Source of the DNA: Paulownia fortunei
Taxonomy: Eukaryota > Streptophyta > Magnoliopsida > Lamiales > Paulowniaceae
Assembly: GCA_019321725.1 (NCBI GenBank)
Contig: JAGSPU010000052.1
Span: 2,728,001 to 2,792,000 of the forward strand
Reading direction: 5' to 3'
DNA: 64,000 nt
Shown here: piece by piece, positions 24,101 to 34,778 of the stretch
Layout: each line of letters begins with the position of its first letter
Numbering within the stretch: the stretch's first letter is position 1
Notes under the pieces: model-generated
The model's input: only the letters and a program-made list of their open reading frames with translations
Told to the model about the DNA's origin: nothing
The model's database searches: none
Translations under genes and position numbers: made by a program

Positions 24101-25949
24101 CTAATTAATACTTGTCAATGAGAAGTTTCATTCAGGCAAAAAGGAATAAAACTTGATTTTAATTAAAGTTGTCAAGCAAATAAATATCTCACAACTATAA
24201 CATTAATACCTTTCCTTTAGTTCCAGCAACATGGATAATTTTAAGTCCAGCTATAAGTTCTTCCAAACCCAAAATCTGCCAAGACAACATGCATTTATTT
24301 GTCACTTCTAAGCAATTCCATGACATGTGTGTGTAATTTCTCAGCCAAAATAATCATCAAGTCTAAAATCCTACAAATTCATCCACAATAACATACAAAA
24401 TATAAAAGTTTGCAATGATGCCTTTGTCAAAATTCACAATATTACCATGGCTGAAAGTGTATAAAGTAAAATAAGTGTATTTGAGTTGCAACTCAAATAC
24501 TAAAAAGTCTCAATTATGCATGGCCACTAAATGCAGGAATCCAGGCAGGAAATGTAAATGCAATCAGATCTCGTCCGAAGAAGGGATCAGGAATTGAAAG
24601 GAAAAAAAGCCGTATCACCAATTGTAACTCCTATTTTGTTTCATGGCAAAAAACAAAACCAGGAGCACATAGTAAAAGTTAAATGTAAAGCATTTAAATT
24701 GTTCGTAAAAACTTTGTAGGATGTTAACCAAATTGAGAATTGTAGGTTCCATGCAGATGCAGATTAGTCTGGAAGTCAAAATTTGAGACCACATCCATAC
24801 AAGAACTTAAAAATAGCATTAAGCTTTTGAAATGGATGGGTTAGAATTTATGTTCAATTGACGCTAGAAGAACTCCCTTAATATAAGAAACCTTGGAATA
24901 GGAAATTTGGTCCATTAGGGCATGCAATCCTAATTTACATGAAGAAAAACAAACAAGCCTTCTATTGATGAGAATGAAAAAGTTAGGTATCGGCTGCCTA
25001 CTCGGCTTAGAGTTTAAAGACCACAAAATCAAGTCCTCAAGTTTTTCGTTAGTTAATGCTAACAAACACAAAGAAATGACAAAACAGTCCGAACTAACAC
25101 AAGAAAAGTGTATCTAAAAATAATTGAATTCAGATAAATGCTTGCAGACACAGTAACAAAAGATATAGATTTCACTCTAAGAGACAAAATAACTATGCAA
25201 CATGTGGAAAGAGGCATAATATGTCACCTAAAGCATTACGTAAAATATTCTCAAATACTTCTAAAGTTCTTAATTGCAAGATCTTTTATTTTCAAAAAGT
25301 AGAATCAAATTGATGTTCAAACCCATAAAATGCAAGTTCGTGCATCGTTTTGCAGTTGCATAACAAAAAGTTACAGAAAAAATAGTCTCCACCATGTTAC
25401 CTTAATATACATCAACATCCTGTCCAATTTATTGTATTTATCACTTATTGCTGATCTATCTCCTCGTTTTTTGCTAGTAATGAGGGATGAAAGTGCCTCC
25501 ATCGCAGTATCATATGCGGATGGAAGATGTAAATTGTGTGTATTTTCTTCAATCATCGTGTTGTTCGCCATTGGTTCCAGAACCTGAGATGAAAGCTTCT
25601 TATCTTTGAAACCTAAAATATTAAGAGAGAGAACTTGAGAACTCTTGATGAGCTAAAATTAGACAAGTATCAACTAAGATCTTTCATTAAATTTGATTTC
25701 AGGACCCACTTAAGATTTTCTAACTCTATACACCAAAGAGAAGTGCATGTAAGCATTCAGCATACCTTTATGCCCTATTGGTACTTGAGAGTGCAATCTT
25801 TTGGTTCCAGTTAGATCAACTGCATTCAAGAAAGCAGGCAAACGCGAAGCAGCCCATGACAATTTACAGGGAAATAGGCGTTCTCTTTGATAGAAGCCTG
25901 AAATCCGAACTAATTCCGGCCTCAGGAAAAGGTTTTTATATTTGAGCAT
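9261..25949 (-). CDS. FPGS: Folylpolyglutamate synthase, 16 exons, organelle-type N-terminus
   Basis: Adds glutamates to tetrahydrofolates; ATP-dependent ligase of the Mur/FolC family. Exons: 25766-25949, 25401-25612, 24210-24275, 23371-23480, 22011-22070, 21166-21249, 15280-15336, 15074-15134, 14929-14975, 14704-14781, 13043-13201, 12054-12392, 11820-11898, 11168-11321, 9779-9969, 9261-9320. They total about 647 residues. The Arg/Leu-rich N-terminus suggests mitochondrial or plastid import. The ATP loop [12 protein letters not shown] spans exons 3-4; [12 protein letters not shown] is in exon 7; the conserved LDGAHSPES is in exon 12. Two breaks are seen: one T missing from a run at 22034-22037 and two bases missing near 11312. 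Both are independently implied by the phases of flanking exons. Intron 6 (5.8 kb) holds a Copia element in the opposite orientation. The family call is firm; the organelle is inferred. Confidence 0.92.
10127..11167. other. FPGS intron 14 (non-coding)
   Basis: This is the intron between the FPGS exons at 11168-11321 and 9779-9969. It is moderately GC-balanced. A 94-codon plus-strand frame (10670-10954) shows no family features and is probably chance. Nothing else is supported. Confidence 0.5.
15732..15972 (+). repeat. 5' LTR of the Copia element
   Basis: About 240 bases, beginning TGTTGTTGGAGATC and ending TTTCACAAAACTCTAG directly before the primer site. It aligns along its length with 20485-20740. 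Relative to the 3' copy it lacks about 13 bases near 15770 and differs by scattered substitutions, so the insertion is not very young. The standard terminal CA is not evident, so the exact end may be off by a few bases. Confidence 0.85.
15974..15986 (+). other. Copia primer-binding site (initiator Met tRNA)
   Basis: TGGTATCAGAGCC immediately follows the 5' LTR. This is the classical plant Copia sequence complementary to the 3' end of initiator methionine tRNA, used to prime minus-strand DNA synthesis. Confidence 0.9.
16024..16701 (+). pseudogene. Copia gag remnant
   Basis: The start at 16024 opens a frame with the retrotransposon gag N-terminal pattern ([20 protein letters not shown]) and the UBN2-type region with MAWLINLM. 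An in-frame TAG at about 16366 interrupts it, after which the same frame runs on to 16701 ([20 protein letters not shown]). Downstream, about 16835-16890 encodes a zinc-knuckle pattern WCDHCQK...HTRETCWKI with a stop inside. It would form the nucleocapsid; here it is broken. Confidence 0.85.
17165..20475 (+). pseudogene. Copia pol remnant (protease, integrase, reverse transcriptase)
   Basis: The protease active-site region reads [13 protein letters not shown] near 17185. The integrase frame 17555-18136 has WHLRLGHPN, a CxxC zinc motif (CETC), [23 protein letters not shown] and [13 protein letters not shown], giving the D-D-E triad. It then shifts frame at a G run near 18120. Reverse transcriptase resumes at 19333 with [21 protein letters not shown] and [19 protein letters not shown]; a stop replaces Gln after SLYGLK at 19726; a second part at 19843-20385 has YVDN in place of YVDD. 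RNase H is mostly deleted; only the C-terminal [13 protein letters not shown] near 20390-20430 remains. Confidence 0.9.
20471..20484 (+). other. Copia polypurine tract
   Basis: AGCTTGAGGGGGAA lies immediately before the 3' LTR. Such a purine tract primes plus-strand synthesis in LTR retrotransposons. Confidence 0.8.
20485..20740 (+). repeat. 3' LTR of the Copia element
   Basis: Begins TGTTTTAAAATC after the purine tract and ends ACAAAACTCTAG, then passes into (AT)n. It matches the 5' LTR including its TATA-like segment (TTGTATTTATAGGG) and the CTTTTCAGTAAT region. It includes a small internal duplication of TTTTCCTAAA near 20625 absent from the 5' copy. Confidence 0.85.
21113..21149. repeat. 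(GT)n(GA)n compound microsatellite
   Basis: About ten GT units are followed by about eight GA units, close downstream of FPGS exon 6 on the gene strand (exon end at 21166). Its nearness to the donor means length changes could affect splicing, but that is inference. Confidence 0.9.
21430..21795. repeat. 183-bp tandem duplication in FPGS intron 5
   Basis: Two head-to-tail copies, 21430-21612 and 21613-21795, both starting CTTAACTCCCAGCTTAAGACC and differing at only a handful of bases. The high identity implies a fairly recent local duplication. It sits between FPGS exons 5 and 6. Confidence 0.92.
22479..22549. repeat. Palindromic mini-element with 20-bp perfect inverted arms
   Basis: CTATGTTTGGTTTTGTTTTG at 22479-22498 is the exact reverse complement of 22530-22549, with a 31-base loop. 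A related but imperfect arm sits at about 22373-22395. It resembles a small MITE or hAT-derived foldback. It lies in FPGS intron 4. Confidence 0.85.
23302..23315. repeat. C14 homopolymer
   Basis: A run of 14 cytosines in an AT-rich FPGS intron, about 55 bases beyond the end of exon 4 on the gene strand. Homopolymers of C of this length are rare in plant introns and its length in the assembly is likely unreliable. Confidence 0.9.
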
Positions 25950-28900
25950 AGGTCAATCGAATTCTGAGAACCACAAGCTTCCAATTAGTAAAACTGCATG
26001 AACATTGTTTCTTGAAGTCTGAACTAAATGAGAAAACGGCTCTTTACTGAGTGAATATATTTTATGTAATATCATAGCCTTGACTAACATGTGAGGAAAA
26101 TGTTTTTTTCCAGTCACATCAGTCACAATACTCTATTAAAGCCTATATTGCAACTTCAAAAAATACATAGATAGAGAGGCTTCCCCACCTAGTACAGCAG
26201 CTCCAGCAGGGTTTGGCAACTTAAATCTGGTAATACTATGATTTTAAGGAAATGTCAAATTTTCATATAATTGAGATAAAAAAAAAATCTTTCTTTTTCA
26301 CACAGTATCATATAATCCTCTCTTCATTCTTACTCAAAAATAAATAAGCATGGACATGTATGCCCCACAGGATTTATATTCTACTCCACCTTAGGGATAG
26401 AAAGAAATAGTCACAAGCTAAACATCATTGGGCAATGGAGAACAGCCGAAACAATGGGATATGCTGATTCAATAAAATCTCTTTAGGCAAAAGATCCTAA
26501 TTAAAGGTCCCTGAATAAAGCCAAAGAGATAATTAGATTAAATAAAAAAAAATTACGAACAAGAACATTAAGTGACTCCTTATGCACTCTTTCAACCTAA
26601 TTCAGAGATATAAATGCATAAGCATGGGCTGATCAACTGTACTTTTGTAAATTTTCAAACAAAACCTCCATATATATAGTCCGGGTGTCTAGGGCCAACA
26701 ATTTCCCCAATAGATCATATGATTCTGAACATTTTTCAACTCTTCCTATGGCGCACAACGAAAAAAAAAATTGAAAACGGGAAACAAGGCTGTCTTGAAA
26801 TTCCATGTCAAAGAATTCTTAAAGCCTTTCTTTGTTATTTCATTTCTCTCTTTTGTTCTCTGACAACTTATCATGTTCATAGCTTCGATCACAAAAAATA
26901 TCAATTGTGTTCACATATGCTAGCCAATGACCCATGGCTTTACCTTTCTTCTTGTTTGACACACATACCAGAAGGTTTTTATTAGATTTTGAAAAGGTCT
27001 AATCCAGACTTTAGGCTCAAACTTTATCGAAACATATGCCTAGTCCCATGTGAAAATGCATACACAATATCAACATTCTGTGTAGTCTAAATTAGGCAGC
27101 CCGAGAAGAAGGGATATAAAACGGATCTATGGGCTCATGTTCAACTGCCAATTTATAAGTAAATCTCTTCATCAACCCCTCAAATCGCTGCTCCACCTTC
27201 CAAATCCTCTCTCCCAAATCAAGGACGAACTCTTCATGAATCTTATCCCATTTCAAGCCTGAAAACCAATCTAACGACTGAGAAGAAAGATCTCTACTTG
27301 TAACATGCCCTCTATTAGTTTACAAGTTCAAAAGGCAACGATATAAGCACATACATAAAAATTTTACAATCTAACATCCAATCAAAATAAAAATCAGAAA
27401 TCGAACATCAGATGCACGGAAAGATGTGTCGTGTGTACATGTTCAGAAACATAATGCATCTTCGAATTCTCATTACATCTTGATTCTTCAAGAATCTTGA
27501 TTCTTGGTAACCAATAAAAAGAACACAACATGAACAAACTCTAGTCACTTATCAATCATAGTGCAATCAATGAAAAATCAGTACAAAAAAGAAGCATACT
27601 GAAGCAAAGAGAACTGTGTGTGTGTGTGTGTGTGTGTGAAATTTTTTTATGCAGTAACTTACTTTAGAGTCGACATATTTCTTTCTTACAAAGCAAAACT
27701 GATTTTAAGGTTCATCGCACAGCGAGTGTGTGTGTATATTAATGTCCCCTCAATATGTGGTTATTGGGCCAACGGCTTTTTTATAGTGGCGGCTGAGCGG
27801 AGTTCGAATGACAGTTTTGCCCTTGGCATTGTATACCACGATTAGAAAGTTTTTTAGGGTTACACAGGTGGGAAAGAATTCCTTTTTCTTTCATGTTTTT
27901 ATTTGAATTGATTTGATTTACACTAACTTGTATTTATTCTTGGAATAATGCATAAATCTCCCTACATTCCATTTTTGGATTTGCATGAAATTTTATGTGA
28001 AAGTTGGAATTTTAGATATTTTTATATATTTTGACTTAAAAAATATTTGTAAACTAGTCCTAGGCTTATGCTTAGAAAATATGTTTTTTAAAAAAATTAT
28101 CATTTTATTTCGAGATTATATATTGTTTCTAGACATCTAAATAATAAAATACGAAATCGAGAGTATAATAACACGTCGTTCTTATTTTTCTTATAACCTT
28201 TTTTCATGAGGATATAATAATGCAATTACAATTAGGCAACAATCATATATTATTTATTGTGCGTGATGATATAGTTTACACCAGTATAATCAACATGTAA
28301 TTATACTGAATTGAAAACAAATTTACATAACACTCTTTAGCTGTAAATTAAAGTTCTATAATTAAGAGATTTAATTTGAGTTGAAGTCCAATCAAATTGT
28401 GTAAACTACTCTATTTTCATAATAGTTAATGTTTTTAGAAGTATATTTTGATTTAGAATCATCGATTATACTTAAATAATTTTTGACATTTTAAAGGGAA
28501 AAAAAATGAAATGTTATAAATGAAGATGGAGGTTCAAACTGCCCAACCATATGTAACATTTGATTTGCCACAACACCCCACCAAAAGTTGCTCCGTCTCT
28601 ACTTTCAATTTTTGGTTGGCTGTCTTCAATATGTTTATTTATTTGCATGTACTTAATTTCTTCTTCTTTGGTTATATAGGTCTTTCCCTTTCATTCATTT
28701 TTCTTAGTTTTCTTCCCTTTCAATTTCACATGGATTGTGAAGTTCTATTTTAATCACTACAGTTTAACTGCCCCCTTCAAACTAGTTTGCTAATTTTACA
28801 AACGGCCAAATAAAAATTGAATATTGCCCTAAGAGGTTGATTTTAAGGCGTCGTGCCTTGTTTTTACTTTCAGTCTGCACAAAAGAAAAAAGGGGAAGAA

Positions 28901-29092
28901 AGAATGAAAGAAATTAGGCAGGAAGAAAGCACCACGAAAACTGGTAAAAAATGAGAAACAATACAACTACATTTCATGAACTAGTTTATCAACCAAGGTG
29001 ATTCCTGTTCAACAATGTGCCATCAACATTCCAAACAGGAGGAGGTCGTGTGTACAAAAAAATAAATTTACCAGCATGATTCTGGAAGCTGG
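25950..29092. other. Intergenic region between FPGS and PrfB3
   Basis: It contains the FPGS 5' flank, an exon-like frame at 27092-27258, a (TG)12 microsatellite at 27615-27638, and strongly AT-rich DNA from about 27900 to 28500. The 3'UTR of PrfB3 should lie just before 29093. No further gene is supported. Confidence 0.5.
27092..27258 (-). other. Exon-like open frame of unknown identity
   Basis: A 54-codon minus-strand frame that follows a good acceptor (TTTTCAG at 27265-27259) and ends at a TAA (27092-27094). It encodes a charged, helix-prone sequence containing WDKIHEEFVLDLGERIWKVE and then QRFEGLMKRF. The composition looks coding, but I recognise no family and find no upstream exon. It could be the last exon of a small gene or a gene fragment between FPGS and PrfB3. 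Confidence 0.3.
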
Positions 29093-32000
29093 TTAATTGA
29101 CACTACTAGTTTGTCTAGAATTGATGTGAGCAGCAATAAGAGGGTCAAGATTTCCATTTAAAACAGCATTTACATCAGGAAGCTGGACACCAGATTTCAG
29201 ATCATGTACCATCTTGGTCGGCCGGAACACATACTTCCGAGTCTCTTCACACCACCTATCCATTTTAGCACCTTTCTTGATGCTTTTTACACTAGATACT
29301 CCTTGGTCGCTCAGAATAATGAGAAGTTTAGCCTTCAAACGGTTAAGGGCCTTAATCTTGTTTGCAAAGCGACTCCTTTCACCTGTGCATTAGATAGTCA
29401 GTTAGTATCAGCCTTTTCTTTTCTTCATCATGTTCTCCGCTCAAAGAAAAGTCACTGATATATACAGAGAATAGAAAAGCTAAATCTTGCTTCGAGAAGT
29501 CAAGATAGAATAATCGAACACAATTCCCTAAAGTACTGTCATAAATTATGTAATTTCAGATAAAACATGATGTCAAATGAAATAAAATGTATTTCAAACA
29601 GTCCAGATAAAAGAACTGATGCAAGGGCAGCTTCAAGCTTGTTGTAAGGAAGAGCTCTAATATCAAAGTTGCCTTTGAGGCAGGGAATTGGGTTTACACC
29701 TCTAATCATTCAACTTGTTTTACTTTTTTCTCAAATTTCTTTTTGTTACAACACTTTCTACATCATGCAGAGGTGTCCATGGGATCCGACTATGTATTAG
29801 CTCAATGGAAAACATGGGATGCCCAAGTTCAAAAGCACCTTTATAGATAACTTGTGCTCATGTAAACATCATCTTTCCAAAAACAATCTGAAGATTTACC
29901 CTGAAAATGACCTACCTTCAGGATAACTTGGAACCTGCACATTGCTATACAAAACAAATATGCTTTGAAGAAAATGAAGTACAAATTATTTAAAAAAAAA
30001 TCCCTTTTTTTCACTTCTGTCACCAAAATAATCTTGAAGAGTTATTTAGCCCTGCTTTGGGTATTCAATAGTAAGTAACAATGCATTGTATAATTACACA
30101 AATTCGCAGTAATTGCAGTGTGCTATTCTCTTTTTGTGTTTGCAGATGTGCTAGCACTATGATGTGTGTTTGTCAATTAATAGCTTTCTATGTCCATAGT
30201 TTCAACCTATATTTCTGATAAGGGCATGTCAAGTATCCAAACCAAAACTAGAAAACTTGTGACGTTAACATGCAGAAATATGATAATGTGCATAAATTAA
30301 ACCAAGTATACAATTAAGACATTTAACTAAAAATTAAATCCAAACCAAAACAAGGAAAACTAAATGCTAGCTAGTTCCAAGCTGCTTTCCTTACCTGTAG
30401 ATTGAACTTCTAAACCTGTTGGTATATGCTGAATGTGAACTGCGGATGAAGTCCTATGCGAATTGTCCTCGCAATATGAAGGGTATGAAACTAGTATATC
30501 CTCGTCAATAATTAACAGATCAGGAGATGAATCAATGAATAGAGGAATCACGTCCACAGATGCCAAGCTAGCCTAAAAAGTATTGGCAGCGGGGAAGGAA
30601 ATATTACTCCTATGAGGCACATAATAGAGCAACACTATTTGTGTGGACAACTCACTTTAACAAATGAGCTTTAATGAACTTATCAAAGTAAGGCATTCCT
30701 CTCAAGACATGATGGTTAATTGACAGTCTATATTATAGAAAAATGTGTGAGCCTGTGTATTCATACATGTGATATACATTGGCGTGTGTGTGCGCGTGCA
30801 ATGTTGCAGTAATCTTTCGCTCAGAAAGTGAAGGGAGAACGACCTTTTATGGAAGTTAACCAGTAAAAGTTTGAATGACAGTTAGCAAGCTTCCATGTGA
30901 CTCTTAGAGAAACTAATTTTCATACCTCAGGATGAGCAGAAGTATTTTCGAAACTTCTTATCATAGAGTGGACACCTCTTTCCCCTGATAGGTACCCATA
31001 AGCAAATTTGAATTCTAACTCAATAGTAGCAGACTTTAGACCACCATTATTTGAAGGACGTCTCTCTACTATCCTCCCTGCATGACCCTGCCTTTCAGCC
31101 CATTTCATGTACATCTGTGTGAGTTGTCCTGCCCATCTCTGGATAAAGTTTATTATCAATAGAGATCATACCTAAAGAAAAATGAAATACAGTAGCAAAA
31201 ACAAGCATCTGACTACCAATTAATAGAACTACACCTACTCCAGAATATATTGATTTATTTCATGTCCATGGGTACATTATTGGACGGAGGTCCGTGATGG
31301 TGCGGAGATATAAAAAACGAACCATGTGGCTAATCCAAAACTTAAAATCCAGATTTAGTTGAATGGAACTGCAGCTTTGAATGGAATTGAGGCAAGTGCT
31401 AGCTATAAAAGTGCTTTTTACGCACAGTCATGGGGTCATTATAACACCCATATGCTGCAAAGCATGGAGATGATTTCAAAAGGAAGGTGTATAGCGGTAA
31501 CCACACAAGAAATCAGTATGAGGAACTTGAATTTCCTTTCTAGATAACCAGTTTTAGGAAGAAGTTATCAAACAAAGAAAGCGGACAGGCCCAAACAACA
31601 GTTAACTTTGAAAACTAGCAGTCTCAATATAATTAGATGTTACAACCTGAGTCAAGTACGCACTCCACAGAATCTAATTGATCAAGTGTAAAAGGACTCA
31701 AAAAGAAAGGTAAACAGAAGTTCATGAAAAGAACACCAAACAAGGCAAAAGTTAGTAACTATACGAGACTATTTTTCAGCCAAGTAAAATACCAGAGTGC
31801 AGAGAAAAAGGGTCAGTAAGGATGCAGAGTTCAGTTTAAAAGAGAAGAATCCAGGCTAAAATGCAGTCAACATATGATAAGAAACATAGAAATACAGATG
31901 AAAACATATTTGTAAGGAGATTTTTTCAAGCATTGATTAGATTTTTTAAGTTGAAAAAATAACTAACCATGCATGAAATATGTCATGTTAGTAGATATTT

Positions 32001-33688
32001 AGCAGTTGGCAAATCAAACCCTCTGACATGAGATCTCACTGACGCCAAATATCAAGAGAGCAGAAAATTGCTTCAAACCTCAGAGTAAATGTCTCCACAT
32101 CTAGATTCAAGGGTGATGCATGCTCCTTCCATGTCGTATGGCTCCTTAAGAAGCTTGGACATCTCATACTTATCCAAAAACTTGTTTACGTCTAAAGAAG
32201 CACTATATGCTTGCTTGAAAAGTGCATAATTAATAGAATCCATCTCTGCAAGCTCTGTGATAAGTTTAGCTTCCTCTGCCTGCATCATACATGCTTAATT
32301 TCTCAAAACCAAGGACCAATATTTTGTCTTTTTAACCTTAAATAACTCATAAATAAAAGATAAAGCAAACAACTTGATACATATAGTGACAGCAACTAGG
32401 ATATGGTAATATTGTAGTAGCAAGATCAAGCAAGCTTAGAACTCCAACGTAATTGACTGACATAAAAGACATAAAATGAAACCAAATAAATAAATTGATA
32501 ATAATGCTTGTTCAAATAAGATATTTTCAATTTGCCAGAGACTACCTTATATTTAAGATCCCTCAGAGTATCAACCACCTTGGCACTGTCGGCCAGTTTA
32601 ATAAGGATTTCGTTTGATTTACCTAGGTCATCCCACAAGTCGTAGTCGCGAATAACTTCTTCCTGATTGACATGTTTTGCTTCTTCAAGTTCCAATGCTG
32701 TTGGTGCTAACATCTCCGCACGAAGAATAGAATCTTCTATTCTCTTCCTCAAAGAAAACATACCTACAGGAAGACGAACCAATATTGCCAGTCTTTATTT
32801 ATGAATAGAACCATGGATCAGTGGAGATATACATGGAACTGAAGCATGGAGTAAGTTTCCATAGAAAATTTTGTTTAACTACTTTTTATTGATTATTTTA
32901 TTTTGTAAAATCTGACAATTACATCCTCAATTGGTTCCATTTTTCCTCCTCAGCAGAAGCTATAGAGAATAGTCAATATTACCTCTCCATTTGAAGTTAA
33001 ATCTACCATAGTTATCTATGTTCATATCACTTTTCTGCAAAAATGATGAGATTGTCACAATTTTGGAAAGAAACAGTCTGAGGGAAACCTGGAATTCCAG
33101 ACAATCTCAAAGCATGTTATTCAAAGGCGAATGTATCTTGAGGTAGAAACATGCTAATAAATCTTGAAGAATGCTAATAAAATAAACAAGCTGGATTCAC
33201 ACACACTAGTAAACAAATATTCGTCCATTGAAACTAGCCCATCTGCTACATATCAATCATATACTCCTAAAATACGATTATTCTTGAAAGATATTAACAA
33301 CACAAACAGATAATCTTACGCAATACAGGCACACAGTCAAATTTCATAGCAAGTGAAGGGAGAAGAGCAAACCCAGTTCTTTGTAGAACTTGTTCTTGTT
33401 CTCATCGTGGGGTTCTTGAGAAGCTCGAAAAACTCTTGAGCTGAAATTTGCAGAAGCACGAATTTTTGGATAATAATTTGAGAAGCTCCCACAATTCTTG
33501 AGCTGGGTTTCATTAAACAATCCTGTGCGCAGAGACTCAGCCGCATTTTTATGTATAGTATAAAGGGTTCCGCAGATGAATGTCCGCCGCCGGAAAACAC
33601 GCTCGTAAAATCTTAGCTTAGGACTTACTATTTTGAGTGTTCTTGGCCTTGGGAGTTGAAACTTGCGAGTGGCGCCAGGCTTAGGCAC
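29093..33688 (-). CDS. PrfB3: PrfB3-like chloroplast release-factor homologue (no GGQ)
   Basis: Homologue of Arabidopsis PrfB3, a class-1 release-factor relative that stabilises the plastid petB transcript instead of terminating translation. Exons: 33373-33688, 32546-32763, 32079-32279, 30926-31138, 30395-30572, 29093-29382. They join without a break into 471 residues from the upstream Met. The basic, Ser/Arg-containing N-terminus fits a plastid transit peptide. YKELGMFSLRKRIED opens the mature part; SATIELEFKFAYGYLSGERG matches the RF2 domain before the peptidyl-hydrolysis loop. Where RF2 has [22 protein letters not shown], this protein has a loop without GGQ followed by SAVHIQHIPTG, so peptide-release activity is not expected. 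The C-terminal half is closed by RQTSSVN. The start Met could also be internal. Confidence in the family is high. Confidence 0.92.
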
Positions 33689-34778
33689 GTGCCGCTTCTC
33701 TCTTGTTCACAATTTAACAAAAGATTTTATTTTCTTTGGTATAAACAAACAGTATCAAATATTTAGTTAATTAACTTAGAATTGAATATTATTGAATAAC
33801 ATTCAATTCAGAATCAGTGATCTTAAGAAAAATATTAAATTAGTTTAGAATTGAATATTATTGCATAAACATTTAATTCAGAATTAGTTATCTTAAGAAA
33901 AAAATTGTAAAAAACGTGTTAAAAACTAGACAAATTCTTTCTCTTTCATATTTAATTAATTATGCTACTAATTAAAAATATTTTGAGTCAGAAAGAATAT
34001 AATTGGTGCCATTATTTAATTTTCAATAAAATAATAACATTTTAATTCTGTAAAATATGTTCGAATTGCATTCATCATATGATTAGAATTTGTAGGCAAG
34101 TGCAGCGGCATCCAATATGCAATACGAAAGACTTGGTTCAATGGGTTATTTTTCTTTTAATATTATGACAATATATAATCAAAGAATAATCATCCAAACA
34201 TGAATATCTTTCTAAAAGTTGATTTCAAGCAGAATCCACAGTTCTAAAATCAATTTTTTTAGGAAATACAGATTCAAAGAATATATTCATTTAAAATTAA
34301 TTTTCTACAAACTCTGCAGACTCCCTCTTGGTTAATCAAGCAACGTAATTAATTTAAATTAACACCTTATTTGTAATTGGCCTGTGTATTGAAAATGTGC
34401 CTAAACATTCTGTCTAATTAATCTCCAAGATAAAATTCAGAAACCTCAAAAAAACCAAGCACCAAATGGCATTGGAAATTCAAAATTGCATATTATCCTT
34501 GTAATTTCCTGTTGAAGTGTTTTTTAGTCGAGTTTTGAGATAGATTTTTCGTCAATCAAAAAGCAAATAATAAGCACCAACATATTAATTTCAAATCAGT
34601 ACATTCATTGACAACCAGTTCCAAGGAAGAAACTCCAAGATAATGTATGGAAACTGATACTTGTATCATCATCCAGGCCACTAAAAAAGTAACTCTTTAG
34701 AGTGAATGTAATCTGATTTTAGGCTTCTAGACAGTATCCTTCCTAGAACATATATACATATTTCCATGCAGCATGAGC
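33689..34778. other. Intergenic spacer: PrfB3 promoter side and GNAT-BRCT 3' flank
   Basis: AT-rich DNA of about 1.1 kb. It includes a degenerate tandem repeat at about 33771-33905 (unit about 72 bases, core TTAGAATTGAATATTATTG). The minus-strand promoter of PrfB3 should lie in the first few hundred bases, but no clear TATA box stands out. Confidence 0.5.
33771..33905. repeat. Two-copy ~72-bp degenerate tandem repeat
   Basis: Two adjacent units sharing TTAGAATTGAATATTATTG, then CATTCAATTCAGAATCAG or its variant, then ATCTTAAGAAAAA. They lie just upstream of PrfB3. Confidence 0.75.

Noticed and set aside
32983..33034. A 52-base exon-like segment in the first PrfB3 intron with AG and GT borders
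   Set aside because: Splicing 33373 directly to 32763 keeps frame and gives the conserved KELGMFSLRKR junction. Including the 52 bases creates an immediate stop.
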